A stretch of DNA of 64,000 nucleotides from Karalla daura (GCA_029224185.1 CM055191.1:24193491-24257490), one strand, 5' to 3'. Counted from the stretch's first letter, positions 18,441 to 31,290 are shown. A program made the numbers and translations. The notes: generated from the sequence alone by a model not told the origin.

Positions 18441-18447
18441 AACACCT

Positions 18448-19619
18448 ATCTTTTCTCTGTATATATGCTCCCTCTAGGTGATATCATCAGGAGTCACTCT
18501 ATAGATTTCCACTGTTATGCTGACGACACTCAATTATATCTATCTATCAAGCCGGGCGAGCTCAACCGTCTACAGCAGCTTCAGTCCTGCCTTGATGATG
18601 TGAAGGCCTGGATGACTAATAATTTCCTCCTTCTGAACTCTGAAAAAACAGAGTTGCTGCTCATAGGTCCTAAACACCTACGCGATTCAATATCTGATGC
18701 CATAGCATTACAAGGTAGTTTTGCGACTTCTTCTGCCACCACTGTTAAGAACCTAGGTGTTAGTTTTGATCCAGACCTGTCTTTTAGCTCCCACATAAAA
18801 TCGATCTCACGGACTGCCTACTTCCACCTCCGCAATATTTCAAAAATAAGACACCTACTCCCTCTCCATGCAGCAGAACAGCTGGTCCATGCCTTTGTTA
18901 CCTCCAGGCTGGACTACTGCAACTCTCTACTGGCTGGAAGCTCCAATAGGTCGCTGAGAACTCTGCAGCTCATTCAGAACGCGGCAGCTCGTGTCCTGAC
19001 TAAAACTAGAAAGAGAGATCACATCTCTCCTGTTCTGGCCTCATTACACTGGCTTCCTGTACCTTTCAGGATCCAGTTCAAAATCCTCCTCCTTGTCTAT
19101 AAAGGTCTTCATGGTCTGGCACCCTCTTATATCTCAGACCTGATAAAACCCTATTGCCCCACTAGGAGACTTCGTTCTCTGAATACAGGCCTACTTGTGG
19201 TTCCAAGAGTCTCTAAGTCTAGATGGGGAGCCAGAGCCTTCAGCTACCAAGGCCCTCTGTTATGGAACCATCTACCAGTTTCAGTCCGGGAGGCAGACAC
19301 CCTCTCTACCTTTAAGAGTAGGTTAAAAACCCTCCTTTTTGACAGAGCCTACAGATAAATCCAAGATAAGCTGCTATAGGTTGAGTCTGCTGGGGGTCCC
19401 CGGCACATTGAGCTTTATCTTCTCTGCCTTCTCTGTGGGTGTGAATCAGGTTCACGTTCCCTCTAGCTTCTCTCTTTCCTCTTGGCCTCTCCCCGTCTGT
19501 TTTCCATCTCCTCCTCTTCCTCCCTCTCCTCCCCCTCTCCTTTGTTATCTTTCAATTTATTTTTATTTTTATTTTATTTTTATTTATTTTTTTATTTTAT
19601 TTATTTATTTTTATTATTT

Positions 19620-19654
<35 letters not shown>

Positions 19655-20200
19655 TATATATACATATATATATAAATATGTATATTTCTATTTTTTATTT
19701 ATTTATTCTTATTTTAATTTTTATTAATATTTTATTTTTTGATTCTTAATTTTCTTTTTATTCTTATTTTATTTTTCATTTTTCGTTTTATTTTTATTAT
19801 TTTTATTTTCCCTCCCGACTTCCATCAATGCTGAGCTGGATCCAGGACCACCTCTACCCGGCTCATCTCAATGCGGTTCCTCCTGCCTGCTACTATGGAC
19901 TGATTCAATTCAATTCATTGATTTATATCCTGAACTGTTAGCCATCAATAATGTTTTGTTTGTGCCCGCCTGTCCATCCTGGGTGAGGATCCCCTCCTCT
20001 GTCTCTCACCCTGAGGTTTCTCCCCTTTTTTTCCCTGTCAGGGTTTTTCTTGGGAGTTGTTCCTCAGCCTTTGCGAGGGTCTAAGGACAGGGTTTTTTTT
20101 CACTATGTACACATTGTTGCTCTGCTTGTAAAGTGCTCTGAGATAACAGCTGTTATGATATGGCACTTAAAACAAAATAAAAGTTAAGTTAAGTTACTTA
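18448..20200 (+). mobile_element. L2-type LINE, 5'-truncated, with intact C-terminal reverse transcriptase ORF
   Basis: An open frame to 19358 (297 codons from the first Met at 18465) begins inside the RT domain. It contains the catalytic box YADDTQLYLS, then NSEKTELLLIG, NLGVSFDPDLSFSSHI and RLDYCNSLL, and ends in LKTLLFDRAYR. The 3' UTR follows, with T-rich and (AT)n stretches (19560-19800), the conserved gaggatcccctcctctgtct block, and a TAAGT repeat tail near 20187. The lack of stops over about 890 bases suggests a fairly young insertion. The endonuclease and N-terminal RT are missing. Confidence 0.9.
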
Positions 20201-20299
20201 TCTATCTATCTACCCCATGGACACTGCTTGAGAACTAATCGACTTATGATAACTGTAATTGTTATTCATCATTTCTCAATAGATGTAATGCACTGTAGG

Positions 20300-20740
20300 A
20301 GAGAGTGGCCTTGTTCCAAGATGGCCTCCCATTAGGCACACCGTTCTATTGGGTGGCAGCATTCAATGCGGCATCAACGTATATATATATATGTCTGTAG
20401 ACCCTTTTACAACCGATGTCACGGCAAACAAACGACAAATGACATCAAAGTGTCGTTGTTCTTCACTCATTTTGGACGAGAAAGACAAAAACTTTGAGAG
20501 AAACGCTGAGATAGCAAACCGTTTCCTCCATTAAAATGTCTGGTTGCTGCGTCTATGGGTGTCAGAACCGATATTCTACTGGCAAGTGAAAGTTTTACAG
20601 GATTGCAAGAGGATCACGGCCATTTCAGCGCAACTGAGGGCGTGTGTGGCTGCAGGTGGTTAAACGTGTTGACTGGAATGAGGACGTAATCGGAAATGCT
20701 TGCATCTGCAGCGCCCACCTTATATCAGGTAAGGCTATCC
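20300..20740 (+). mobile_element. 5' end of a THAP-domain DNA transposon
   Basis: The terminal motif (CTTGTTCCAAGATGGCC, inverted relative to the 26.4 and 30.4 kb copies) is followed at 20537 by a degenerate THAP exon. It reads MSGCCVYGCQNRYSTGK, then a stop, KFYRIARGSRPFQRN, a stop, then VVKRVDWNEDVIGN and ACICSAHLISG, ending at a GTAAGG donor. The C2CH zinc ligands and the conserved Trp of THAP are visible. Two in-frame stops make it non-functional. The 3' end is not clearly found. Confidence 0.7.
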
Positions 20741-20994
20741 GTTATTATATGCCATGGCCACCGTCCATGGTCCAGAGTCTTTCTGTGTCCCCAGCCCTGA
20801 GTCTCTGCTCCCCACAGCAGCTGCAGCTGCTGCTGCTCTGTCCCCCAGCTCCACTCCACTGCAAAGAGGAAGAACCAAGTAGCAACTGTATTTTATTGAA
20901 ATTTCAGAACCATCACTTTTATGTCTTTCTGATACTGTAGTCAGTATCATACAACACACAAAAACACGTGTCGTATGACTGCACCATTAACCGG

Positions 20995-21025
<31 letters not shown>

Positions 21026-21368
21026 ATGCACATACATACACACAGTTCAAGTAGAGTCGCCATATTTTGTTGTCCAAGATGGTGGTTCATATGTGCATGC
21101 ACACAAGGATCCAACCAAGTGACAATAACGAAGAAACGAAAAAAATGAAGAAAAAAATAAAATTGGGCCATAATAGGATTTTTTTTTTGTTTTTGTATAC
21201 TGGAAAAAAGTTTTTTCCCTTTTTTGATTTAAAATGAAAAAAGAAAAGGGGTGTTTCGTTTGGGGAAAAAAAGCAGATCATACTTTGGTACTGTGACCCC
21301 AAAAGTGACCTAATCCTAGGCAGCCCTGCATACCAAGAAACACTCAGAGTCTGTTATTTTTCTGATAA

Positions 21369-21375
21369 ATTTAAT
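21369..21375 (-). terminator. Possible rwdd1 polyadenylation signal ATTAAA
   Basis: A minus-strand ATTAAA about 205 bases after the rwdd1 stop. Support comes only from the hexamer and its position. Confidence 0.35.
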
Positions 21376-21577
21376 TGTTCAGGCATAAAAATCAACACTT
21401 GTTGGAATATATGTATTAACTGAATCAATCAAACTTGCCCCTCCGTCTGCTGTAAGAGTCTTTGAAAAGAAATGGCAGCCCCTCAAGCCTCGGAACGTGC
21501 CAGCTCAGACCGTCGTATTCCAAAGAAGAGTGGGTGTGGTGCCATCAGCCCTCAGCAGTGCTCGCTTTTACTCTTAT

Positions 21578-24500
21578 TCAGTCCTCATCGTTCCCCATGT
21601 CTAAAGGGTCAAAGTCTGGGTCTTCTTCATCCAAGTCCAAGTCGTCAATGTCCTGGAACAGTGACTCGTCCACTTCAACGTTGTTTCCAGCTGCAGAGTA
21701 TAGTGTCACATTAACATCATTTCCCCTCAAAAATCAGATGACATGCAGATATAAGCTTCTCTGTTGTGGGCCAAAAACGCAAGTTCTTTAATGTGTTGAT
21801 TTAATTGTGCTCATTGGCTCCTACAAAATCGCAGTGTTGTGTGCGACGCAACACTGTAATTTTGTCAAGGCCAGTGTGGCTGCACCTTTAGACTCAATAG
21901 TAGCTCAAAGTCTCAAAATGTCAGCTACGTGCACTGCTCTACTCATCCAAGATTAACACTGATTCAGACTGGGAAGTGATATTTTGATCGTTTCCAGAAT
22001 TTCTTTTTTTTTAATTAAGTGCCTTGTGAGACCGTTTTTCATCCACAGTGTGTGAAAATGACTACACTTTGAAGATGGAATTCATTCATTCATTCATACA
22101 GTCTCTTGACCAGCTCTGTGCTTAAATACTGTCACAAAGCAGAGAACACACACTGGACAGGTCACCAGTAACATATATATATATATAACATATTTGTTCT
22201 ATATATTCTAAGGTTATCATATTGATAAGGTTTTCACTCTTGGACCAAAAATGAAGCTTTAAAAACAAACATCCGAAGCATCACTATGAAACAATCCCAC
22301 TTGTCCCGCTTGTTACCGTCTTCAAGAAACTGAATGTCAGATGTGTCCAGGTTGTGGTCTCTCTCAAACAGCTGTTTACCTGTTGGGGGAAAGACGAGGT
22401 TGTCTTTAGAGTTCTTCAGAAGGAAGAAGTGCTCAGTTCGTCGACTTGAACGGAAGTACTTGTAAAACACAGCAATGCAAAAATGTGAAGTGACAGCGCA
22501 AAACCGCTTACACGTTACGGGCACAAACGCAGCAATGAAAGCTTTACATGAGTAGTGCCCTGACCAGGAAAATGTATCTAATCTTCTGCGACTGTAGTCG
22601 CTATCACATTCCTATGGTATCACCGATTTACTCATTTATGTTTTAATGTCATAACATAATAAGGCACTTTCTTTCGTAGTTGAGCTTTTTCACAATAAAC
22701 GATTGATTGGCTCATACAAATGCCTCCCTAAGTAACACTTCAGCACTGCTCATTAAAATGATTCAAAGCAACATTGATTGAGCAGCACACTTTTTTCTGT
22801 GAAAAAGAGTGCCAAGTAAAGTACTTTAGGATGGATTTTCTGTCAGTTTCAACAATCATGTCATCTGCGTTCACATAAACCCATAGTGGCTGAAGCTAAA
22901 GTAAAATGACTTGATATGATTTGTGTGTAAGTCTGTAGTCTTTATAAAGTAACTCATGACTAAGCCTTCAAGAGTAGTGGAACATATCTCTGGGATGCAG
23001 TTAAGTTTGAACATAAAATAAAACTAAAGTGACTACCTCAAAGCGCTTTTTACAACATAGGCAGCAGTTACTTGCTCCTTTTGGGTATTCGCTATCTATT
23101 GTATGTAATTATTCTAACAATGGTGATATTGTACAACAGTTTGCGTCCTGCATGTTTAAGCAGTACACAGTACGCAGTACCCTTTCATAAATAGACCTCT
23201 GCTTACCAGTGAGTTTGGGTTTTCCTGCCTGCTCCTCCTCCTTCTGTTTTCTCCTCCTCTGCTCTGCCACTTCTGCCTCGAACGTGGCTTTCCATGCCAA
23301 GAAGGTTTCAATGGTGACCACTGTGCCTTGAAAAGCAACCTGCCCAACGCACATATCATAATATTACCGCACAACCACTGACCAGACCACTGACCATCAC
23401 TTTAATCTCAACTTTCACATACAGTAACAATGTCCTGACGTCTTTCAAACAAGAGCTTTGACTGACATGAATGAGAAATTCATTATGAAATGGCAACGGG
23501 TTGTTGTGCGTATTTCCCATGCTCCTACCTTATCCGCTTCCTCTGCCTCTCTCTCTTTCTGTCGTTTCTCCTCTTCTCGTCTGTTTTTCATCGCATCCAC
23601 TATTTCATTGAGTTTCTCCTGAACTGCTGTGACCAGCGTGAAAATCATCACCATGCCCAGGTTCTCTTCCGCCTGAAACAAGGGAGTATATGCACCACGC
23701 ACGCACACACACACACCATATAATTTTATATTTAATGGACATTATCCGATTGCTGACATTTCACTTCATGGAAAACAGTTCTAGGAACAGAAAAAAAGTT
23801 CCTATTGGTGCAAAGATGCCTTTACTCCTTCTGCAAAGTAAATCAAGTATAGTGATCTGATCATTGGCCATTTTTCATTTCACATTTCCCACAGTGCAGG
23901 AGACAGCAGTGACACTGATCAGGTCACACAGAGATGACAGATGACATATAGAGCCGGGCAGAGGGGCGAGGATGAGGAACTAGACAGTTCACTTGAAAAC
24001 ATATCCTCTTCACACAGACCAACCTGCTGCTGCAGTAAGGTCAGGATGTCCTTAACGTCTTGGTCCTCCAGGTTCTCCTGGGACTGGATCTCCCAGAGGG
24101 GGGGCTGGTCTGGGTACGTCTCCACATAGCTGAACTTGATTGTTGCCTCCACGGCTGTCAGGCGCACACGGTCAATCACTCACCATCTCACAACAGTCAA
24201 TTGTGTTAAGTGGAAGAAATGTCAGCCGTGCCTGTACTCACTTTCCCCATTCTCGCCTACGTCTGACGTTACAGTTATGGTGAAGCTGGTGGGCTCGTCT
24301 GAAAGAACTACAAAACACACATTGATCAGCGCCATCACTTCAGCAATATTACTCGATCTGATCCGATGGTAGGCTACACTGAACACTACCATAGCTGTAC
24401 GCGAAAAATGTCTACACCCGGACGGATTAGATATGCATCATGTTCAAAACACATCAGTCATGACTGTGGGATTCGGACACTGACGCAAACTATAGTTTTG

Positions 24501-24786
24501 CGTACTTTCCTGTCCATATTTCAGAAAGGTGTACACTGGATTTGACTGAAATTGTCTCCTCCATTTAGCGCACTCAAGTCACGACATTAAAATAGCTGGG
24601 TTGAGATCCTACTTGCTGAAAGCCACAGTTCTCTCCTTCGTACTCATGGGGTAGAGGCGAGCTAACTGTGCATTAGCCACTTATCTGGGTGTCTACCCCG
24701 AGAAGACGCAGACCTGTGAAGGAGTCTGGGTAGATGGACTCTATGGCCTCCAGCTCATTCCTCTGTTCCTCCGCGTAGTCTGTCAT
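21578..24786 (-). CDS. rwdd1: RWD domain-containing protein 1 (DRG2-binding, DFRP2)
   Basis: RWDD1 binds and stabilises the translational GTPase DRG2. Seven exons (minus): 24786-24714, 24307-24242, 24154-24024, 23672-23529, 23339-23207, 22379-22317, 21690-21578 (stop TGA). Borders are GT-AG and the sum is 723 bases, or 240 residues, close to about 243 in human. The start MTDYAEEQRNELEAIESIYP is the RWD signature, continuing through FTITVTS, YPDQPPLWEIQSQENLEDQD and AEENLGMVMIFTLVTAVQEK. A charged coiled-coil-like stretch (NRREEEKRQKEREAEEADK) follows, then QLFERDHNLDTSDIQFLED and an acidic tail (DDLDLDEEDPDFDP). No frame errors were found. In human it is a near neighbour of KPNA5, which supports orthology. 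Confidence 0.95.
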
Positions 24787-24789
24787 TGT

Positions 24790-25599
24790 AGTTGAGTTTC
24801 AGCTTAATGTGAGATTTAGAAAAAACATCACCACAGCTTCCCGGCTACCACTCCGGTCGAGCAGCGTGTTCCACTGGAGCAGGTGATCGATGATGTTCGT
24901 CAGGATGTCATTGTGGTCTGACACACCATCGGAGGGAATCGGCTTGGCACAGTTCATTAAAAATCACCTTAAGGACACCGAGAGGGGTTGCTTACTTTAC
25001 ATCCAGGACTATAACCGTGTGTCTTTGTGTTTTTTAAGTAGTACTTTGGCAAGTCCTGTGCGATTTCTGGCATCCATTAATCTGGCCTGCTATCGTAGCA
25101 GCATGGTGCATTCATGCGGCGTCGGAAGATTCGACTTCCCGAGTAGGTAGATCGTTCTTTTGAGTCATTGGGTTCATGTGTAATAAAGTCGTTATGTTAA
25201 AAAACGTGGATGCTACGCAGAAGGGTTGCATTTTAATGTTCTGAGCATATAAATCACAGGTTGGTGACTGTTTCTTACAGACACCAGGGCGCGAAGGAGA
25301 CTGATCAGGTGAGCCGTGAAATATGATTAACTTCATAAACAAATAAATAATGACATATTTTAGTCATTCAAACAAACAAAAAAGTCCGAGAAGCCTGAAA
25401 CAAAAAGGAAAAAAAACATTCATGATCATGTAAGTGATTATCCGTTGTTGCACCTTTACAGTACCTATACGCATACTCTTCTGTGACCGTGACATTAGTG
25501 ATCATTCCGACACCACATAAACGCGGCAACAGATTGAAGCCGGTGGGTTTTTTCCCACCGTATTTTGACCCACTCGTAGTGCGTCGACAGCTGCAGCCA
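24790..25599. other. rwdd1 5' flank
   Basis: No gene or clear repeat is seen. Short ORFs here carry no recognisable motif. Confidence 0.4.
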
Positions 25600-25800
25600 T
25601 GCAGATCGTCGGACACCTCGTCGCCATCTTGGAACAGGGCAAACGAGCCAAGGGGCACGACAAGCTCCTGAGGAAAAAGGGACTCCTCAGTCTTAAAGGG
25701 CAAATATTGAATTTTGAACCAATTTCCAAACGGTTTGATTTGTTAAAAATGTCACATTTAGCTACAATACAAGGTGCTTGGACATTTTAACACTTAAGGT
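25600..25800. mobile_element. Terminal fragment of the THAP/P-type repeat family
   Basis: Starts with GTCGCCATCTTGGAACAGGG and shares caatttccaaacggtttgat and the following segment with 16375-16595. Confidence 0.55.
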
Positions 25801-26104
25801 GCTTTTAGACCAACTGCGGTACAGCGCAGGTGGGCTGGCAAAGTTGCCAAGCAATCAAAACATTTTGCTGTTTGAGAAGATCGTGTGAGAAGGTGCATTT
25901 GTCAACATTTCAACAAAAAGTCTTGGCTTTAAAGCTAATCTGGAGGAGGAGGAGGACACAAGCAGCACAAAAAAGGAGGATGTGGGTGCATCCAGTTCTG
26001 ATGGGAAGGCAGGGATTGGGGGAGTATAGGCTAGTCCGAGAGCTATACTTCAGGGTGATATTTCTGGGGACAGTCCCCGATTCTTGTGTCTCCAAAAAAT
26101 GTCC

Positions 26105-26302
26105 CTGATTTTTTTAATGGGAGAGAAAATGGTTGCACAGAGCGCAGAGAGAGGACAAGAGACAGAGAGAGAGAGAACAAGCAGGCGAGCAGAGCAGAAA
26201 GTCCCCGGTAGTCCCCGGTACACAACAAATGCTGTTTTTGCTGGTAACCAGCATACTTCATGCTGGTTTTGCTGGTCTATGCTATGCAGTTCTGCTGGTA
26301 TT
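26105..26302. repeat. GA-rich stretch and GCTGGT-rich imperfect repeat
   Basis: GA-rich sequence (26140-26180) is followed by several GCTGGT and ACCAGC hexamers in both orientations (26228-26302), which can pair with each other. I recall GCTGGT-rich dispersed repeats from fish genomes, but I cannot name the family. Confidence 0.4.
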
Positions 26303-26334
26303 CCTCTATAGATGTATGGTTGTCAGCATACATA

Positions 26335-26631
<297 letters not shown>

Positions 26632-27555
26632 TACGTTGTCAAAATGTCCATCCCCATAACAGTAATTATCAACATCAGGAACATTCAAGGAGCACAATAA
26701 CACCACTACAACATGTCGCAAACAACATCTGTGGCTAACTGACAGAACTAACTGGCTGGAACTAACCTGAATATGACTGTCCCACGGCATGCTGGGAAAC
26801 TTCTCCCGCCTAAACCCCCAACATGCTTACTTTTTTAACAATTCAATGTTCACTTTTCAATCCTGTGAACCTGGCTTCATTTTCAGGTTCTCAAATTCTC
26901 CAATAGAAAACACAACATACTTTTAAGAAATTGTATAGGCTTTTCCCCTTATAAGACAAACATACGTTTTGTGGCTCTCAACAAAAATGGCTCTTTTGAT
27001 TGTAAAGTTTGGGTGTAGTTTCAATGTTTGCCCGTTCATTCAAATGTATGAGTGACAGAGCAAATAGCAAATAATACTGGGCTCATAAACTAGTATCACT
27101 ATCACAGACCTTTCTGAGTACCATAGAGGTAAAGATTTAGTACGACAAGCCTTGATATGATGCTCTCATTTTTTTGTGACATTCCACATGCAAATACTCA
27201 CATCAGGTTGAGGTGCATCCTTGAATTATTGTTGGTCAATGATACACATTCCCTTTGAAGATGAACTGGAAAATTGAAAATTGTTGGGACAACACCATTT
27301 TTAGGGCCTGACAGTCTGCCCCATGCTGTTAGGGTCCAATGTCCTGTCAGTTCCGACTTCCTCCTCCTCTCTCCAGCGTTAAAAACATGAGGAATGGGCC
27401 CCAATTTATAAATTAACATTCTCAACAATTCTTTCCTTTTACATTAGACTTAGACATAATGGTAAGGACAAAAATACACACATAAGTGAAAATATTTTAG
27501 GGGTAATTGCATGTATGTGTATGTAATGGTGTTCAAGTACATTGTGATGTCATGA
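26632..27555. other. Spacer, nothing recognised
   Basis: Moderately AT-rich sequence without ORFs of note and without a recognisable repeat. Confidence 0.4.
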
Positions 27556-27559
27556 GAGG

Positions 27560-28094
27560 TTGCAACTCCCAGCGGGTATTTCAAGAAGTGCTCGGACACG
27601 TTTCAAATTAACAATGTCTTTAATGGGGAAATTAACAACAAAAATGAAAAAAGTCCACAAAAGGTTCTTCTCTAAAAGGTTGAACTCAAATCATGGCCTT
27701 TGTCTCTCAAAATAGGTGAAATAAAAAACGGGTCTCTCTTTGCCTCTTACTGTTCTTCCATTAGGTCAGGTCAGGTCCTTAAAATCGCAGAGGAACGCTT
27801 CGGGACTGGTCCACGGACAAACACTTCCTGGCAGATTCCTCTCAGGGGAGAGTCTGCAGCCTACAGCTCCTCCAAACTCCACTCTCACACTGTCTCAATT
27901 GTGGCTCTTAAAAACCCTCCTGCCCTCAGGCAATCATCAGTTCCAGGTGTGTCTCTGAATTGGCCCCAGGTGTGCTGGTAGGGTTGAGGGGTGGAGTTCT
28001 ATCTTTCCCCAGCAGGTGGAGCCATATTCGCGTGGGGTTGGAGCCACCTCCCGGGAATGTATCGTCCCTCCAGGACACAGCCTCTTGAGACATC
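27560..28094. repeat. Unclassified interspersed repeat, LTR-like in composition
   Basis: A block with balanced composition unlike the AT-rich flanks, containing gtctttaatggggaaattaa and CCTCCCGGGAATGTATCGTC. Its style resembles a retroelement LTR or leader, but I see no second copy in the window and no matching termini. Confidence 0.25.
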
Positions 28095-29460
28095 AAAACA
28101 TCTAAAAAAATTGGAATATCATGAAAAAGTATGTTTTTTGTCATTTCAGAAAATGAAACTGTTCTTTTATATATATTGTTTACACATGTCTAATCATTCA
28201 TTACACAAGTGAAATATTTCAAGCATTTATCTCATAATTTTTTCTTAATCATTATGGCTTACAGATAAAAACCTTAAATTTCAGTGTCAGAAAATTATTA
28301 TATCACATAAAACGATTCAAAAAAGGATGTTTTAAGCACAAATGTCAGGCTTCTGAAAAGTGTGTTCATTTCTATGCACATAATACTTGGTTGGGCCTCC
28401 ATCCATCCATCCGTCCATCTTCTTCCGCTTTATCCAGGGCTGGGTTGCAGGGGCAGCAGTCTGAGCAGGGACGCCCAGACCTCCCTCTCCCTGGATACTT
28501 CCTCTCGCTCTTCCGGGAGGATCCCAATGCGTTCCCAGGCCAGCCGAGCGACATAGTCACTCCTGCGTGTCCGGGGTCTTCCTCTGGGTCTCGTCCCAGT
28601 GGGACATGCCTGGAACACCTCCTGAGGGAGACGTCCCCTGGACACTTCCTCTAGCTTTTCCGGGCTTTTCCGATGTGGAGGAGCAGCGGCTCCACTCTGA
28701 GCTCCTCCCAGGTGACATAGGCCATTACTCTATCTCTAAGGGAACACCCCCCCCCACCCTGCAGAAAAAACTCATATCAGCCGCTTGTATTCGGGATCTT
28801 GTTTTTTTGGTCATGACCCAAAGTTCATGACCATAGGTGAGGGTAGGAACATAGATTGACTGGTAAATCGAGAGGTTTGCCTTTTTGCTCAGCTCCTTCT
28901 TCACCACGACAGACATACTCCATCCTTCCCTCACTCGTGAACAAGACCCTGAGATACTTAAACTCCTCCACCGGAGGTAGGAAATCACCACCAATCTGGA
29001 GGGGGCAAGCCACCTTTTTCTGGTGGTGAACCATGATCTCAGACTTGGAGGTGCTGATTCTCATCCCATGCTGGCGGTCCTGGCTTGAAGAAGCCAGCAA
29101 GACAGCATCATCTGCAAAGAGCAGAGATGAAATCCAATGGCTCCCGAAACTGACCCCTCCGGCCCCTGGCTGGTTGGGCCTCCTTTTCATGAATTGCCAT
29201 ATCAGTGCACTGTGGCATGGAGGAAATCAGCCTGCAGCACTACTTAGGATTAATGGAAGCCCAGGTGGCTTTGACAGCTGCCTTCAGGTCATCTGCATTG
29301 TTGGGTCTGGTCTCTCATCTTCCTCGACAACAGCCCATAGATTTTCTGTAGGTTTCTGGTCAGGGGAGTCTGCTGACAAATCAAACAGTTGCTCTTTGCA
29401 TTTCATCACCTGCTGGTTTGCAAAAAAAGTTGCTTTTTCTCAAAAAACAATCGAACAAAT
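28095..29460 (-). mobile_element. Tc1/mariner-like transposon remnant, split by a Rex3 insertion
   Basis: The two halves (28095-28400 and 29171-29460) flank the Rex3 copy. Minus-strand translation of the right half gives SPDQKPTENLWAVVE and later a form of NADELKAAVKATWASI. These are the C-terminal D34E-region motifs of Tc1-like transposase (SPDLNPIENLW). The left half is the non-coding end with ttggaatatcatgaaaaagt. It is frameshifted and inactive. Confidence 0.7.
28401..29170 (-). mobile_element. Rex3 (RTE-clade) LINE, 5'-truncated insertion
   Basis: The minus-strand RT fragment has the FADDAVLLASSSQD box, MRISTSKSEIMVHH and EEFKYLRVLFTSEGRM. Downstream are ELSKKANLSIYQSIYVPTLT and RSRIQAADMSF, then GRPRTRRSDYVARLAWERIG near the 3' end. 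The 3' end carries a GGAT-type short repeat tail (28401-28420 on the plus strand). It is flanked on both sides by the 13-base direct repeat TGGTTGGGCCTCC (28388-28400 and 29171-29183). Confidence 0.9.
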
Positions 29461-29879
29461 AAAAAAGAGCAAATTGCTTTGTCTCTTTCGGGGTGTCTTG
29501 ACTTTTGCAGAAAATAAAGTCAAAAGGAAAGTGCAATTTTTTTCGTTGGGGGATGTTCCCCTTTATTTTAATAAAATGAAAGGATTTATCAAAACAGAAA
29601 ATTACCGTGGATTAATAAAAAAAAAATACAGACCATTGCACCAACTATTCACAAACTAAAATACAAGCAGAAACAAAAGTAGAAACAAAGAATGGCTCCA
29701 ACACATTGGCCCCATAATTGTGTTAGTGTGCACTACCATTACATAATTGCATTTCAAAGGAGCCATAAAGAGTGTGTGTGCAATCTCTGCAATTTCTGAA
29801 ATCTTCTTTCTCCATTGGTCAGAAGTCAATGTCTATATTTCAGTCTTAAATAACAAACCTTAAACACATGTTTCCAATA
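29461..29879. other. AT-rich spacer
   Basis: A-rich and T-rich runs. Part of it may be the far end of the Tc1 remnant, but no inverted end can be matched by eye. Confidence 0.3.
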
Positions 29880-30320
29880 ACATGCAGAGCTTCGTGACAG
29901 TTTTTGTCACAAATCATCTTTGTGACAATGCCTGTCCTGCCTGCAAAGGTTTCGCATTTGAATTTCCATTCTGTTCATCTTCTTGGCAAATATCTTTGGA
30001 TTTTTCAGTGATCCAGATTCCTGAGAGCTTCCCTCAGCTCTCTTCTTGCTCCTGCAAAATTTGTGCCATTGTCTGATCTGAGGTTGGCAACTTGACCACA
30101 TTGGCACACAAACCATTGAATGGTTGGAAGAATTAATAGTGAGTGGTCTACTTCAAGATGTACTGCCCAACTAGTCATGCATGTCAAGACCACTCTGTAG
30201 CTTTTGACCCCTCTTTTGATTTCCATAGGTCCAACTTAATCCAGCCCCACATTAGTAAAAGGTGGCAGGTCTGGCAAGATTCTTTCAACTGGAGGTCAAA
30301 CATTTTCTGTTCTCCAACTC
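29880..30320 (-). mobile_element. BEL/Pao-type LTR retrotransposon fragment (integrase region)
   Basis: The minus strand encodes RGVKSYRVVLTCMTSWAVHL, then VDHSLLILPTIQWFVCQCGQ and LRSDNGTNFAGARRELREAL. The spacing and the DNGTNF.GA motif match the integrase core of BEL/Pao elements. No LTRs are recognised, so this is an internal fragment. Confidence 0.75.
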
Positions 30321-30335
30321 TCTTTATGACTATAG

Positions 30336-30525
30336 ACATATATACGTAGATGCCGCATTGACTGCTGCCCTGCGGTGTGCCTACAGAGCGGCCATCTTGG
30401 AATAGGGCCAATCACTCTTTCTGTGCATTATATCTATGGAGGAATGACGTGCCATCACAATTACAGTTATAAGTCGCTCAATTTTCAAGCAGTTTTCAAA
30501 GGGTTTGTTTGTAACAAGTGCCAGA
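30336..30525. mobile_element. Terminal fragment of the THAP/P-type repeat family
   Basis: Contains GATGCCGCATTGACTGCTGC and GTGTGCCTACAGAGCGGCCA then tcttggaatagggcc. It is the reverse complement of the sequence leading into the THAP exon at 20.3 kb and parallels 26335-26508. It ends in a short GATA tract. Confidence 0.65.
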
Positions 30526-30699
30526 TATGATAGATAGATAGACAGACAGAGATAGATAGAAGTGTGAGTCATATTCAAATGAGCAGTCCTCTGTGGAGAA
30601 TGGTTCTACAGGTAGAGAATTGGAGGAAAAGGTTCACTCGGGGGAGTCAGCTCCAATCACCGCCTTCGGTGACACTTTTAAATAAGGGGCCACAATTGT

Positions 30700-31290
30700 T
30701 GCGGGTGGGATGTGGACCCAAATGCAGGAAATGGAGGGATGCAGTCCTGGTGGAGAAAGTCAGTTTATTTCTTCCCTCAAAACAGGGATCTTAAAACAGG
30801 TAGGTTTTAACCAGTCCCTAGCTTCAGCAGGAGATGGAGGAAAAGAAAACAAAAGAGGCATATCAGCAAAGGGCTGGGGAAACAAACTCCGGGACAAGGA
30901 AAAATAAACAAAAATCCTCTCACAAACGATTTCAACTGAGGGCACAAGGATAAGAAACAAAAATCACAGCCCGGGGCTGGAGCACAGGAACTCAGAGTGG
31001 CCCTGGAACACAATACTGTTAGCAGGTATGAAGTAAGTCACAGAAAACGTCGATCGATGAGTCAGTTGGCTGGAAAACTCACACCAAGCAGGTGAAATCA
31101 TCTAGCATTGAGGTGAAGTCCACAGCAGGTCTTTATAGCCAGGCAACGAGGGGCAGCTGTGAGCTTCTTCCCTATTTACTGATGAGTTCCAGGCAAGGGA
31201 ACGGGAGAGGAGCGAAACCAGCACATATACACACAAACAGAACAGGAAATGGCAAAACAATAAAAGCATAAAACCCAGAACATGACAACG
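30700..31290. repeat. Unclassified interspersed repeat, copy A
   Basis: Shares long segments with 33452-33778: caaatgcaggaaatgg, gggatcttaaaacaggtagg, aaacaaactccgggacaag and gtctttatagccaggcaacg. It ends with aaacccagaacatgacaa. Its composition suggests an untranslated leader of a retroelement. No coding region is present. Confidence 0.55.

Noticed and set aside
19540..19790. Extremely T-rich region with Tyr/Phe/Ile-rich ORFs
   Set aside because: Low-complexity part of the L2 3' UTR, not a membrane protein.
29033..29659. A 208-codon plus-strand ORF
   Set aside because: Opposite-strand reading through Rex3 and Tc1 remnants. The recognisable motifs are on the minus strand.
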